Below, piece by piece: positions 16,681 to 25,077 of a stretch of 64,000 bases of DNA. Under the pieces are notes generated by a model. The model saw only the letters and a list, made by a program, of their open reading frames with translations, was not told the origin of the DNA and searched no databases. How positions within the stretch are numbered: position 1 is the stretch's first letter; every line of letters begins with the position of its first letter. A program made the translations under genes and the position numbers. Source of the DNA: JBFJKD01 sp041600415 (GTDB lineage Bacteria > Pseudomonadota > Gammaproteobacteria > Pseudomonadales > Porticoccaceae); NCBI GenBank assembly GCA_041600415.1, contig JBFIKF010000004.1, forward strand, positions 124,001 to 188,000. The letters are read 5' to 3'.

Positions 16681-17457
16681 CTAGAGCTCCGAAACCAGCA
16701 TTCTTGAGATGTCTTCGCCTCGACGGCGCAATACGGACGGGACGTCACCTTGCCCCTGGGTCAATTCGTCGAGGGCTCCGCCATCATGATTGAGGGTGAT
16801 TCGCCGGCTACGTACCCAGTCCGGATCGATCTGGTGATTGGACGCCCAATCCCTGACGGCGCGATCGTCTCCCTTGTCTACATGGGTGACATAGATATCG
16901 ATACCGCTGACTTCGTCGATCCGCTTTAACAGCTTATTCAGCAGCATATCGCAGGCCGGACAATCCGGGCGCGTAAAGAACAACAGGCGGTCTCCGGACT
17001 GAAAGGCATTATTCACTTCGGCCTTACCTGGCAACCGGCTGATGTCGATCAAAGACACATTCGGATACAGGCGCTTGGTTGCAGCATCGTAGGCGTGCTG
17101 GAACGCAAGGATACGACCGGCGTCTTCATACATGGCGTGTGCCCAAACTTCAGCATACCGCTGCCGCTCCGCATCATCACGCGCATGAATACCGAGCACT
17201 TCGATCGGCGATATCGTCGCCGGACTGATGCTCCCGCGAATGCCCTGCATCAACTGTTTGTAACGTCGCCACTCCGTCTCCGACAAACCCCATAGACGGG
17301 CATGCGCCAGGTCCGTGGCAGACAAGACATTCGTGGTTTTGTGCGAGCTATCCTGCCGGGTATCTTCGATCTGGGTATGCGATAGCTCGGCCGCCATCAC
17401 GGTAGTCGAAGCGATAAGAGCGCCCAGAAAAGCCATAGATCTCCATCGTCTACTCAT
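16681..17457 (-). CDS. ICE protein, TIGR03759 family, thioredoxin-like
   Basis: 258 residues from the ATG at 17457, chosen because AGGGGAA precedes it; an in-frame ATG six codons earlier lies within the preceding gene. A signal peptide (VMA-AEL) targets it to the periplasm. The N-terminal half has the family motif WGLSETEWRRYKQLMQGIRG. The C-terminal half has a thioredoxin-like CPAC motif in TRPDCPACDML, suggesting a disulfide or redox role in assembling the pilus. It overlaps the preceding small gene by eight bases. Confidence 0.88.
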   Translation of the reverse strand: MSRRWRSMAFLGALIASTTVMAAELSHTQIEDTRQDSSHKTTNVLSATDLAHARLWGLSETEWRRYKQLMQGIRGSISPATISPIEVLGIHARDDAERQRYAEVWAHAMYEDAGRILAFQHAYDAATKRLYPNVSLIDISRLPGKAEVNNAFQSGDRLLFFTRPDCPACDMLLNKLLKRIDEVSGIDIYVTHVDKGDDRAVRDWASNHQIDPDWVRSRRITLNHDGGALDELTQGQGDVPSVLRRRGEDISRMLVSEL

Positions 17458-17719
17458 CGGTGCATTCCCCTTCACACGTGTCGGCCTTTGGTGCTGCCTG
17501 GTCTCTCTGGACGATATAGGGCACCGTCAGATCCCGATACATTCCCGATTTGCCAGACAGACACCCGCGCATGCCCTGTGTAGCGGGAACTGAATCTGCC
17601 GTAGTTTGGATACGAGATGCACTATTGCTGGATGGTTCAGCGCCATCTTTTTTCTCTGCTGTCGCGGATCCCAGCGCAAAACTGCCAAAGAGCAATAACA
17701 CGGCTAATACGATTTCCAT
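17450..17719 (-). CDS. Small exported protein of the ICE pilus region
   Basis: 89 residues, not assigned to a family. It begins with a hydrophobic segment (MEIVLAVLLLFGSFALGSATA) that is a signal peptide or anchor, followed by a polar Ser/Ala/Gln-rich part. Three cysteines (about 53, 82 and 86) could form disulfides, which fits the neighbouring CPAC protein. It is coupled to that gene by an eight-base overlap and follows the coiled-coil protein by five bases. Confidence 0.65.
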   Translation of the reverse strand: MEIVLAVLLLFGSFALGSATAEKKDGAEPSSNSASRIQTTADSVPATQGMRGCLSGKSGMYRDLTVPYIVQRDQAAPKADTCEGECTDE

Positions 17720-17724
17720 CGGCT

Positions 17725-18483
17725 CTACCTCTGCAATGAAATGGAATGGTTCTGGCCATGCGGCCCCTTGAATTCGACCCTGCCCTTGAGGCGGTCGATG
17801 CCAGCCACTGTCCAGCCTGATTGCTGCTCTCCGGACTTCAAAAATGCAACGCGGCCTCCCTGGGAGATGGCCACGTAGGTCATGTCATCCCAAACGTCGA
17901 TGGCATCGACATGAAACGGTGGAGTTTTGGCGGGTGCAGGTTTCGGTCTGGCCGCCGGCTTTTTCTGAGCGGCCTTGCGCTTCTGAGTCTCCTTGATTAG
18001 GGTATTCAGCCGTGCAATGGAGTCGTCAATACGTTGGCGAAGGGCATGGTTACTTTCCGTAAGATCGGCAACAGCCACTTTGATCGCGCGAACACCTTCA
18101 GCCACGGAAGCCAGGCTTTTCTTCACATCCGCACTCAGGGCCACTTGCGCTTCGAAACCGCGGTCGATCCGGCCAGACAATGATGTCAGCCTCTGATCGA
18201 ACTGCTCGACTTTGTCCTCGTCCGCGCCTACCTCCAGGTCCGGTGTTTTGATCACCTCCTGGGTTGGCGTATTGGAGTCCTGTATCTGGAGTTCATCCAA
18301 CGGTTCTTCTTGCCGCTGGATCTTGGAAAGCGACAATGCACTGATTACGACGATACCGACCACAACGGCGGTCAGTACGGACTTATAAGCCAGCCGCCGG
18401 GACCTTGGCTGCCTCTCTGCCTTATCCTGCTTGCTCTCCTTTTCTGACGGATTGATCTGCTCCGATTGCTGCTCAATCGTCAT
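17725..18483 (-). CDS. Inner-membrane coiled-coil protein of the ICE pilus region
   Basis: 252 residues from the ATG at 18483 (MTIEQQSEQ), overlapping the PilL stop by 11 bases. The start is a charged cytoplasmic tail, followed by one membrane helix (SVLTAVVVGIVVISALSL), a heptad-like region (about residues 90-170) and a Lys/Ala/Pro linker (AAQKKPAARPKPAPAK). A compact C-terminal domain (VDAIDVWDDMTYVAIS...GWTVAGIDRLKGRVEFKG) recalls the beta domain of PilP-type pilus proteins. It probably bridges the inner membrane and periplasmic pilus parts; exact family not assigned. Confidence 0.72.
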   Translation of the reverse strand: MTIEQQSEQINPSEKESKQDKAERQPRSRRLAYKSVLTAVVVGIVVISALSLSKIQRQEEPLDELQIQDSNTPTQEVIKTPDLEVGADEDKVEQFDQRLTSLSGRIDRGFEAQVALSADVKKSLASVAEGVRAIKVAVADLTESNHALRQRIDDSIARLNTLIKETQKRKAAQKKPAARPKPAPAKTPPFHVDAIDVWDDMTYVAISQGGRVAFLKSGEQQSGWTVAGIDRLKGRVEFKGPHGQNHSISLQR

Positions 18484-18973
18484 CCTGCGCTTCCTCCACA
18501 TTTGCCATATCCATGGTCTCGTGGGCAACAACCTGCTTCACTGCACACTGCTCGAAGGTGATCAGTCGGTGAACAGGATCCTGGACCAAATGGAAGGCCG
18601 GGCCCGCGAGTGTCTCCAGCGCCTCGCTCAAGGTCATCGGCCCAAGATGGCGATGGACGGCCGGCAACGGTAGCGCAAATAACGCGAGCGTTTCCGGTGC
18701 GGTGGATTCAGTAGCAGCCAGCCGATAACCACTACGCTGCAGAAGATATCGCACCGTCTCTCCGATGGTCTGGATCCGCGCTGGCAACTGAACGGTAACG
18801 GTCGCTTCCAACAGTTCCGACTGCGCCTGGGTCGGGGCCGCCGAATACATCGAATACCGGCCTGTCTGGATATCGCTTGCATGAAGGTTCACGCTGGCGA
18901 CAGTACAAATGCCGGCGATACATATCGCTGTCACTGCACTATGGTGAGCAGGATTAAAGAGTGATCGTTTCAT
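18473..18973 (-). CDS. Conjugative PilL-type protein (TIGR03748)
   Basis: 166 residues from the ATG at 18973 (MKRSLFNPAHH), ahead of an apparent signal peptide (cleavage near LHA-SD). The segment RYSMYSAAPTQAQSELLEATVTVQLP, then TIGETVRYLLQRSGYRLA, is the hallmark of the PilL N-terminal domain in PFGI-1-type ICEs, with later PLPAVHRHLGPMTLSEALETLAG. It is thought to be an exported pilus-related protein of the mating system. Starts further upstream are possible but the next in-frame Met lies before the signal peptide without a better ribosome site. Confidence 0.82.
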   Translation of the reverse strand: MKRSLFNPAHHSAVTAICIAGICTVASVNLHASDIQTGRYSMYSAAPTQAQSELLEATVTVQLPARIQTIGETVRYLLQRSGYRLAATESTAPETLALFALPLPAVHRHLGPMTLSEALETLAGPAFHLVQDPVHRLITFEQCAVKQVVAHETMDMANVEEAQDDD

Positions 18974-19085
18974 AATGGATTCAGCCTCAGTGGTTTGATA
19001 CAACCTGGCCGGCATCATGAAGCTGCGCTCGGGTACTGAAAATGGATAATCTATTCTCACCGGCGCAGTGTTTTTGTGGCTGTAT

Positions 19086-20033
19086 TCACGTCCCGCAATA
19101 CACAGCCACAATTTGTGGTCTCTCGTGCCCGAGCTCGAGACTGATTGTCAGGCGGGCTTGCTGGTCAATCCGTTTTTGTTCCGGCGTGAGCGTTTTGACT
19201 GCAGGACCGCCCGCCGCGGGTGAACGCCAACCGGTCAGTTCCTCATAACGATTCTGTGCATAGGCATGACGAAGACCATGCATCCTGGACAACCCTGCCC
19301 TGGCGGTCTCGGCTTCGTACAATCGCAATTGCTGTCGATAGTTCTTTGCGCTGGGAATCAGAGAACCTTTACCGGCCAGCTGTCGCGCACGATCGAGGAC
19401 GGTACGTTGGGCCTCAGTCCGTATCGGGATGGTTCGCGCCTTGCCGCCCTTGGTCCAGCTTTCCTTAAGGACGATATGGTCGTCGCGATCGGCGTAGTCC
19501 GGTATGAACTTGATCGCTTCTTCTCGGCGCAAGCCAAAGGCCTGCTGTAGTTCCAGGCTCATCCGAACTCGGGCATCTCGAATCTTGCCAAGTTCTTCCG
19601 CCCCAACACTACGGGCCTTGGATTCGTTGGTCACAAACTGCCGGTTAGGAACACCATAGTGGTCGTTCGATCGTGCAACGACATTCTGACGATTGACCTT
19701 CTGGGCCCACCAGCGAATGACTGCCAGCCGGTTCTTCATCGCGCCGGCCGACAGCTCTTTTTCTTGCCAGTTTTTGACCAAAGCCTCGATGTGCTTGGGC
19801 TTGAGCGACTGTGCGCTCATATGACGGTAACCCAGATCATGGAGCTGGTCGGCGATCTGCGTCAGCAGCCGCTCCCGGTCTCGCTGGGTGGTAAAACTGC
19901 CGTCCCGGTTTCGACGGCAAATCTGCTTGAGTTGGTAGTTCAGATCTCTCAAAAGTGTTCTCGCATATCGGTAAGTGTTTCTGACCCAACCGGTGGCCAT
20001 AGCCATTCGGTCCCGCGTACGCGGTACGGTCAT
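19086..20033 (-). CDS. ICE-internal tyrosine recombinase (integrase-domain protein)
   Basis: 315 residues. The catalytic set is complete: Arg169 in FGLRREE, a Lys in TKGGKAR, HGLRH (His252, Arg255), His303 in LGHER and Tyr312 in VAVYCGT at the very C-terminus. The N-terminal half is a SAM-like DNA-binding region. GI-type ICEs often carry this internal recombinase separately from the end-located integrase; its role may be DNA processing or resolution. It is preceded by 870 bases of structured non-coding DNA. Confidence 0.88.
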   Translation of the reverse strand: MTVPRTRDRMAMATGWVRNTYRYARTLLRDLNYQLKQICRRNRDGSFTTQRDRERLLTQIADQLHDLGYRHMSAQSLKPKHIEALVKNWQEKELSAGAMKNRLAVIRWWAQKVNRQNVVARSNDHYGVPNRQFVTNESKARSVGAEELGKIRDARVRMSLELQQAFGLRREEAIKFIPDYADRDDHIVLKESWTKGGKARTIPIRTEAQRTVLDRARQLAGKGSLIPSAKNYRQQLRLYEAETARAGLSRMHGLRHAYAQNRYEELTGWRSPAAGGPAVKTLTPEQKRIDQQARLTISLELGHERPQIVAVYCGT

Positions 20034-20060
20034 GGGACACTACGCCCATTGCGACCTAAA

Positions 20061-20190
20061 GCTGCCTGGTCTAGGCAACGCCGGTTCTCCCCGGAGGGAA
20101 TGGTCTGGCGTGGACCAACGTGCGCCGTTACGGGCGCGATTTAAGTGTGGTTACACATCACCTCCTTTCAGATAGGCGGAATACTTCCGC
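20061..20190 (+). ncRNA. Candidate structured RNA with anti-Shine-Dalgarno tail
   Basis: On the plus strand consecutive stem-loops appear: TGCCT/AGGCA (20063-20076), TGGTC/GACCA (20101-20117), GCGCC/GGCGC (20122-20137) and GTGT-GGTT-ACAC (20145-20156). The last is followed without gap by ATCACCTCCTTTC (20157-20169), identical to the 3' tail of bacterial 16S rRNA including the anti-Shine-Dalgarno. A further GCGGAA/TTCCGC hairpin sits at 20176-20190. Read on the other strand the same element is an unusually strong ribosome site with no proper ORF behind it. Existence as an RNA is inferred. Confidence 0.35.
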
Positions 20191-20477
20191 AGTTAATGAA
20201 GAATGAGCATCGACGGCGCCACCAGGGGTGGGCGTCTCGGCTCGACGAGTCAATACAGGCTGGTGCCTGCGAGAAAGAACCGATCTCGTGGTCGGCTCGG
20301 ATTGGAGAATGAACCCACGGCTTTCGCCGCAGCGCATCGAAGGGTTCGGGCGCGCTCTGTTGCTACTGTATCCGCAGTAGCCACGGTTAAAATCGATCGA
20401 GGGAGGCAGTATCGGCCTTCATCACTGGCCCTGCACTGAATAATCCTGCCGAAAACCCGCGCCGTTTCCGGGAATGC

Positions 20478-20520
20478 CGCCCTCGTCACTACCCCGCTTC
20501 GCTTGCCAGTGACGAGGGCG
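20478..20520. repeat. Perfect 13-bp inverted repeat
   Basis: CGCCCTCGTCACT (20478-20490) pairs perfectly with AGTGACGAGGGCG (20508-20520) around a 17-base loop. No T run follows on either side, so it is not a typical terminator. It may be a protein-binding or nicking-site palindrome inside the ICE. Confidence 0.75.
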
Positions 20521-20901
20521 CCTTCGGTTCAGGCACGCCGTGTGCCAGGCATCCGCATGTCACATGGCCTGCTACTAATCGGCTGGTGCAATCCTTCGGA
20601 GCGTTGCTACCTGCCCACTGGGGCCCACAGGCGCCGCTGAGTGCGGCCCCGCCCTTGGCACGCGAGTTAGAGACTCGCGTTGCCGTGGCGGGCAAGGCAT
20701 GTGGACTCAGTGGACAGCTACAAAGCGTTGGCACTGGACGTAGTCCGCCAGTAGCTGACTCACTCGTACGTCCGTCAGGCCGGTCTACGTGATGGGATGG
20801 AGCGGAGAAAGGAGCCCCGCATAAAGCGGGGCGTTGGTGGGGATGGGGATGAGCTCAAGTCGTTACTTGATTGGTTGATTGAACAGCATGCGTACTACGC
20901 T

Positions 20902-21330
20902 TCAGTCCTCATGCGGCAGCAGAATCGTGATGACCGGTTCACCGGCATCACCTGGACCGACAATGAGCTTCAGTGTGACCAGTTCCGCTTCGGTCGAGTG
21001 ACCGTCACGGGCTACCCGATACAGCTGGAACAACAGCCGGTCACCCGAATCCTTGCTGGTGCATATAGCATGGGACGCCATATACACGACGTCCCACAGC
21101 CTCCCCGACAGATCCTGATGCACCTGCTGCTCACTGTCATCCTCGGTCCAGGCCACGCAATCGGCCCAGACCGCAGATGTCAGCGCAACGGGCCATTTGA
21201 AACCAGCCTCGCTGGCCATGGAACCCGCATCGATCAGCACACCGTCCTCGATAGCCTGCGCACGGGTATAGGTTGAAATAACTTCACCGAAAAACGCTTC
21301 GGCGGACTGTTCATTGGAAATGTTACTCAT
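20902..21330 (-). CDS. DUF6573 family protein
   Basis: 142 residues. The N-terminal segment FGEVISTYTRAQAIEDGVLIDAG and the following FKWPVALTSAVW are the conserved features of DUF6573, a small protein common on plasmids and ICEs. The function is unknown. The ATG has AGGAGA upstream, and a strong hairpin (21374-21407) lies in its leader. Confidence 0.85.
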   Translation of the reverse strand: MSNISNEQSAEAFFGEVISTYTRAQAIEDGVLIDAGSMASEAGFKWPVALTSAVWADCVAWTEDDSEQQVHQDLSGRLWDVVYMASHAICTSKDSGDRLLFQLYRVARDGHSTEAELVTLKLIVGPGDAGEPVITILLPHED

Positions 21331-21373
21331 GGGTATTCTCCTGTGATGGATAGACGCCAGGTCACACCTCCTC

Positions 21374-21407
21374 CCCTGCCGGAGAAGAAGAAGCTTCCCC
21401 GGCAGGG
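21374..21407 (-). repeat. Leader hairpin before DUF6573 gene
   Basis: CCCTGCCGG (21374-21382) pairs with CCGGCAGGG (21399-21407). It is the first of three related GC-rich hairpins, each placed just upstream of consecutive ICE genes. No T run follows, so attenuation, RNA stability or protein binding is more likely than simple termination. Confidence 0.65.
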
Positions 21408-21428
21408 TTTGTAGAAAAGTGATGGACT

Positions 21429-21944
21429 TCAGAGCAGTCCACGTTCTGCAAAAGAGACGCTTTCGCCAGCCGAGACCACAAAGTGGTCAAGCACCCGCAC
21501 ATCAACCAGTGCAAGTGCGTCTTTCAGACGGCGGGTAATCGCCTCATCCGCATGACTGGGCTCAGCAACGCCCGATGGATGATTGTGAAAAAAGACCACT
21601 GCGGCGGCATTCACCTCCATGGCCTGCTGCACCACGACCCGCGGGTAAACCGAGGCGCCATCGATGGTGCCCTGGAACAGCTCACGCACAACGATGATCC
21701 GGTGACGGTTATCGAGAAATAGACAACCGAAGACTTCGTTACGGTAGTCTGCCAAGCGCAGACGCAGGAAATCCCGCGTCTCGTCCGGTTTACTCAAAAT
21801 CCTGCCGGCTCGATGTTTGATGGATAACACTTTCATCGCCAGTGTGATCACTGATTGCTTTTCCACATCGTTCAAGTCTGCTGGTTTCAAACCGGATAAC
21901 CGGTCTTCTTCCAGCGCCTCTACGGACGCATCCGTTTTCTTCAT
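21429..21944 (-). CDS. radC: RadC-like JAMM/MPN-domain protein
   Basis: 171 residues. The JAMM metal site is visible as HNHPSG followed by PSHADEAIT, with the upstream Glu in IIVVRELFQGTIDGASVYPR. Like mobile-element RadC proteins it lacks most of the N-terminal helix-hairpin-helix part of chromosomal RadC. It is linked to DNA processing in ICEs and islands, but a repair role is not established. The start has AGGAGA upstream. Confidence 0.92.
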   Translation of the reverse strand: MKKTDASVEALEEDRLSGLKPADLNDVEKQSVITLAMKVLSIKHRAGRILSKPDETRDFLRLRLADYRNEVFGCLFLDNRHRIIVVRELFQGTIDGASVYPRVVVQQAMEVNAAAVVFFHNHPSGVAEPSHADEAITRRLKDALALVDVRVLDHFVVSAGESVSFAERGLL

Positions 21945-21976
21945 GACTGATCTCCTCAGGAAAAAGGGAGACCAGT

Positions 21977-22003
21977 CCCTCGGAGGAATGATCCCCCGAT
22001 GGG
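21977..22003 (-). repeat. Leader hairpin before radC-like gene
   Basis: CCCTCGG (21977-21983) pairs with CCGATGGG (21996-22003) with a single bulged T. Position, size and base pattern match the two hairpins before the DUF6573 and STY4534 genes. Confidence 0.5.
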
Positions 22004-22048
22004 TAGAAAATGGCCGGGTAACATGGTGTTACCCAGCCAAACGTTAAG

Positions 22049-22453
22049 TTACGCCGCGTCTTCTTGTGCGGTGTAGAACGGTTGCCCGTCGACCTTGGCC
22101 CACGCGATGCGCAGTAGCCGTGCCTTCAGGCTGATACCGGTCTCGCCGGCCTTGTCCCCGTTCTTGAAGGTGAAGGACTCGGCAAAGAGATCACTGAGTG
22201 TGAAGCCGATCAGTACCTTCAGATTGCCCTCGACGGCCGGCTTGAGCTGACGCACGATTTCCTGCGCCTGCTTTCCGGACACGCGACACTCGAAATGCGT
22301 GTACTGGGCGTTATCGACACTGCCACGAAGGGCAGCGATGGTGATACTCAGGAAGGGCTCTCCTTCCTTGGGTGCCACCTCCCGGACACGATTGAGATAA
22401 CCGATGCCGGTGGTGTGAAGATCGAAATACTGCTTAGTTTCGTTGGTTGACAT
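22049..22453 (-). CDS. STY4534 family ICE replication-associated protein (DUF3577)
   Basis: 134 residues with the diagnostic start YFDLHTTGIGYLNRVREVAPKEG and the motif YTHFECRVSGKQAQEIV. This family is a constant part of the replication/stabilisation segment of PFGI-1-type ICEs and has an OB-fold-like, single-strand-binding-like pattern (inference). AAGGAGC lies upstream of the start. Confidence 0.9.
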   Translation of the reverse strand: MSTNETKQYFDLHTTGIGYLNRVREVAPKEGEPFLSITIAALRGSVDNAQYTHFECRVSGKQAQEIVRQLKPAVEGNLKVLIGFTLSDLFAESFTFKNGDKAGETGISLKARLLRIAWAKVDGQPFYTAQEDAA

Positions 22454-22497
22454 AGCACTTGCTCCTTAGAGGTTAAAAACTCCCGGAACAAGCGCGC

Positions 22498-22525
22498 CCC
22501 TGACGGGGATGCTTGCCCGGCAGGG
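22498..22525 (-). repeat. Leader hairpin before STY4534 gene
   Basis: CCCTGACGGG (22498-22507) pairs with CCCGGCAGGG (22516-22525) with one mismatch around an eight-base loop. It closely resembles the hairpin at 21374-21407 and occupies the same place relative to the next gene. Confidence 0.6.
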
Positions 22526-22670
22526 TGAATGAAATGGAATCGGATTCCACTCTCTTGAGAAAGGACCGACGACAGAAAACTGTCGCTGTGCACCGGTTGC
22601 ACGGCCCGACGGTGCCTCGATTGCCACTGAACCGCAGTGACCACGGATAAAACTGGTGTAATGGATGCGC

Positions 22671-23693
22671 TCAGGCCACATCGGAGGCCTCACAGACATA
22701 GCGCAGGTACTTGAGCATGCCGCGTGCATTGGCAAACGCAGGATGTTCAGCAATCGCTTGATGCGGGAACCAGTTGGCGATGTGTTTCGACAGTGCCACA
22801 GTGCCACCACCGACGAACAGCACACGATCCAACTCGATGCCTAACCCCAGTTGCCGGCGGGTCTCGTCATGAATGCGTTCCACGACCTCGCGCATGGCGG
22901 CCTCAACTAACGCGGCAACATCGTGCTCCTTTCCTTGAAGACGAACAGTCTTGTGCTCCACCGCCTGGGATACCAGTTGCTCACTCAGTGACTCCAGATC
23001 GAAGCGTTCCTGGATTCCATCGGCCACACTCTGTTTCACGTTCAACATTCCACACTGCAGCGAACCAGAAGAGGCATGCAATATGCCCTGGTCCTTTACC
23101 ACGACGTAGTCTGTCGTGCGTCCACCGATGTCGACGATGGCAACCGGAACGGAGACACGATCCGCATCGAGTGTGACGCCGTCCTCTAGTTCGACGATCA
23201 CGTAGTCGTACCAGGCGGCCAACGCCTCAGGTATAACCTCATGAAACGCTATGCCTGCCGGCAGCGCTCCAGAAAGTGGACGAACTGCCTGCTTGAGGCT
23301 ATCGCGCTTCCTGGCAATGGTTTCCTGCCGATGCTCACCGCTCTTGCGGTAGAAGGTGCTAACAGGTAAACCGGAGACAGCATGTACACTTTTTCCGGCA
23401 AGTCCGGCCTGCTGCAGGGCATGTTGAACAACTGCTCGGTTCAGACCAGACCACGGGTAGCCCTCAAAATGCGTGGGCGCACCGTCCAAGGCTCCAACCG
23501 AATACACGGTATCCTCGGTCTCGTATTCGGCGATGCGTTGCTCAGCCTCATGGATCCAGGTCACACCGGACTGGCCCACGCGAGCGCGTGAAGGAATCGC
23601 GAGTAACCGGCCGTCTGGGAGTGCGATCTTGGTGAATGCATAGCCATCGTCGAGGCCAACCGGGATGGGATTTATTGAGCTTGCGTCAGCCAT
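22671..23693 (-). CDS. ParM/StbA-like actin-type ATPase
   Basis: 340 residues of the plasmid-segregation actin family. The phosphate-binding loops are visible as GLDDGYAFTKIALPDG at the start and VDIGGRTTDYVVV in the middle, with the adenosine motif VLFVGGGTVALS near the C-terminus. ParM-type filaments push or pull DNA copies apart, so the ICE may replicate and partition as a plasmid-like circle. The gene upstream (119 residues) may encode its adaptor. Confidence 0.87.
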   Translation of the reverse strand: MADASSINPIPVGLDDGYAFTKIALPDGRLLAIPSRARVGQSGVTWIHEAEQRIAEYETEDTVYSVGALDGAPTHFEGYPWSGLNRAVVQHALQQAGLAGKSVHAVSGLPVSTFYRKSGEHRQETIARKRDSLKQAVRPLSGALPAGIAFHEVIPEALAAWYDYVIVELEDGVTLDADRVSVPVAIVDIGGRTTDYVVVKDQGILHASSGSLQCGMLNVKQSVADGIQERFDLESLSEQLVSQAVEHKTVRLQGKEHDVAALVEAAMREVVERIHDETRRQLGLGIELDRVLFVGGGTVALSKHIANWFPHQAIAEHPAFANARGMLKYLRYVCEASDVA

Positions 23694-23753
23694 ATGTTTT
23701 TAATCCTCTGATTCGTTATCGAGTATGTTTGTAGGTTGCCTGCGCTTGATCAT

Positions 23754-24113
23754 TCACTGGCCCATCACCTTGCCCATGACACCACTAAGGGCCGCGAAGG
23801 GTTTAGTACCCTCAGTGGTCGATATTGGCTCAACGGACACAACAGCAGGCGCAGATTCGGGGAGCCCGGCAGTTCGATGCGGCGACCGGGACATCGAGTT
23901 CGTGAATGCCATGGTCGAATCGCGTTTTGTATCGTCAGATGTGCCGCGTAGCGATTCGATCTCGGATCGAAATCCCTGAACCAGCAACCCGCGCAACCAT
24001 TCCTGCCGGCGGTTAACCGGCACTTGCCTGTGCCGGTTCAGCAGGACGGACTCGAGCGCCACACGGGGATCAAGCTGTATGGTGACTCGGATTCCTGGCT
24101 GTGCTTTTGCCAT
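23754..24113 (-). CDS. Small protein upstream of ParM-like gene, possible DNA-binding adaptor
   Basis: 119 residues, not firmly assigned. The N-terminal half (GIRVTIQLDPRVALESVLLNR, then NRRQEWLRGLLVQGF) has the basic strand-helix pattern of a ribbon-helix-helix protein. The C-terminal half is Ser/Pro/Thr-rich and probably disordered. It precedes the ParM-like gene by 60 bases, so it may be a ParR/StbB-type adaptor, although such genes more often lie downstream. Confidence 0.6.
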   Translation of the reverse strand: MAKAQPGIRVTIQLDPRVALESVLLNRHRQVPVNRRQEWLRGLLVQGFRSEIESLRGTSDDTKRDSTMAFTNSMSRSPHRTAGLPESAPAVVSVEPISTTEGTKPFAALSGVMGKVMGQ

Positions 24114-24193
24114 GACAAGACGGCTCCATCGACTTCAAACAAGCTCAGGATTATGGAGACACGCAGATGACACGCCAGAGGAAACCCGACACA

Positions 24194-24964
24194 TCACGCG
24201 TCGTCGTTTTCGTCAGGGGAAGGAGCTGTGGCCGGTGCGGTGGGTGCGGAATGCAGTCCGAGATTCCGGGAGAATCCCGATGACAAGTGTCGTTGAGTTG
24301 GTGCCATTGGTGCACGACGTTCCCCACTCAATACATCATCGGGAACTGTTCCCATGAACTGAACTGCCTGCGTATTTTTGTCGTTGCCTTTCTGAATATC
24401 AGACCGCTCGATGCGCAGAAAGCGATAACCCTGGGGAATCATGAACAGTCCGCGAATCTTGCGTGCACCCAGCTCAATGACGTGGTCACGCGATGCGCGA
24501 TCCAGTACACCGATGTGGCTGGCGGTTAGCGCGGCACAAACCAGGGCGTCATATGTCGATACGAGGCGTGCGGCCTGATAAGCATAGGGATTAGCGAACT
24601 GTAGCGGCATCCGGTAGGGTCGCTCAGACACGGCGACGGCAACCTCTATCGAACCCATCTGTGTCAACCGCTCATCCAGATCCCGCTGGAGACGCTGGAA
24701 TAGCGCCTCCCGATCCTCAATGGCTTCATGTACCTTGATTAACCACCAGTCTGCATACGGATCATCATTGCGCGATGCCTGCCAGATCAGTCGCAGCCGT
24801 TCAGCGAATAGCCCCAGACCGATGATCGGCGATTGCCCCTTGGTGCCGTTACGACCTCGAACCAGCCGACGAGCCTGGTTCGTCTGCAGCGTCAGCCAGA
24901 CCTGGCCACGCAGTGGCCCCAGTTTGGCATCGTCCGGTTTGGGGATCGGGTTTTCCGTGGTCAT
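24194..24964 (-). CDS. ICE protein, TIGR03761 family
   Basis: 256 residues. Family features are the start LGPLRGQVWLTLQTNQARRLVRGRNG, SPIIGLGLFAERLRLIWQAS.DDPYADWWLI and the later FANPYAYQAARLVSTYDALVC. This family is always near STY4528 and ParB in GI-type ICEs; its function is unknown. The C-terminal Ala/Thr/Pro tail is low complexity. Confidence 0.9.
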   Translation of the reverse strand: MTTENPIPKPDDAKLGPLRGQVWLTLQTNQARRLVRGRNGTKGQSPIIGLGLFAERLRLIWQASRNDDPYADWWLIKVHEAIEDREALFQRLQRDLDERLTQMGSIEVAVAVSERPYRMPLQFANPYAYQAARLVSTYDALVCAALTASHIGVLDRASRDHVIELGARKIRGLFMIPQGYRFLRIERSDIQKGNDKNTQAVQFMGTVPDDVLSGERRAPMAPTQRHLSSGFSRNLGLHSAPTAPATAPSPDENDDA

Positions 24965-25077
24965 AGGTTGTCGGGTTCCCCCCTATGTCAATAGAGTTGC
25001 ATGAGTTTGCGCGTATCAACGCATGCGCACTCGTTATGAACAAGGGAAAATCCCGTCGACAAATGGGAGGGTTGTAT

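Larger units (their letters stand above)
20034..20901. other. Long non-coding stretch with many hairpins
   Basis: 868 bases without a credible gene between the internal recombinase and the DUF6573 gene. Hairpins include GCTACTG/CAGTAGC (20362-20368 with 20375-20381), CGCCCTCGTCACT with its complement, GGCAC/GTGCC (20532-20546), ACGCGAGT/ACTCGCGT (20660-20680) and CCCCGC/GCGGGG near 20815-20832. Such density suggests a structured RNA, a recombination site or an origin of transfer. Which of these is right cannot be decided from sequence alone. Confidence 0.6.
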
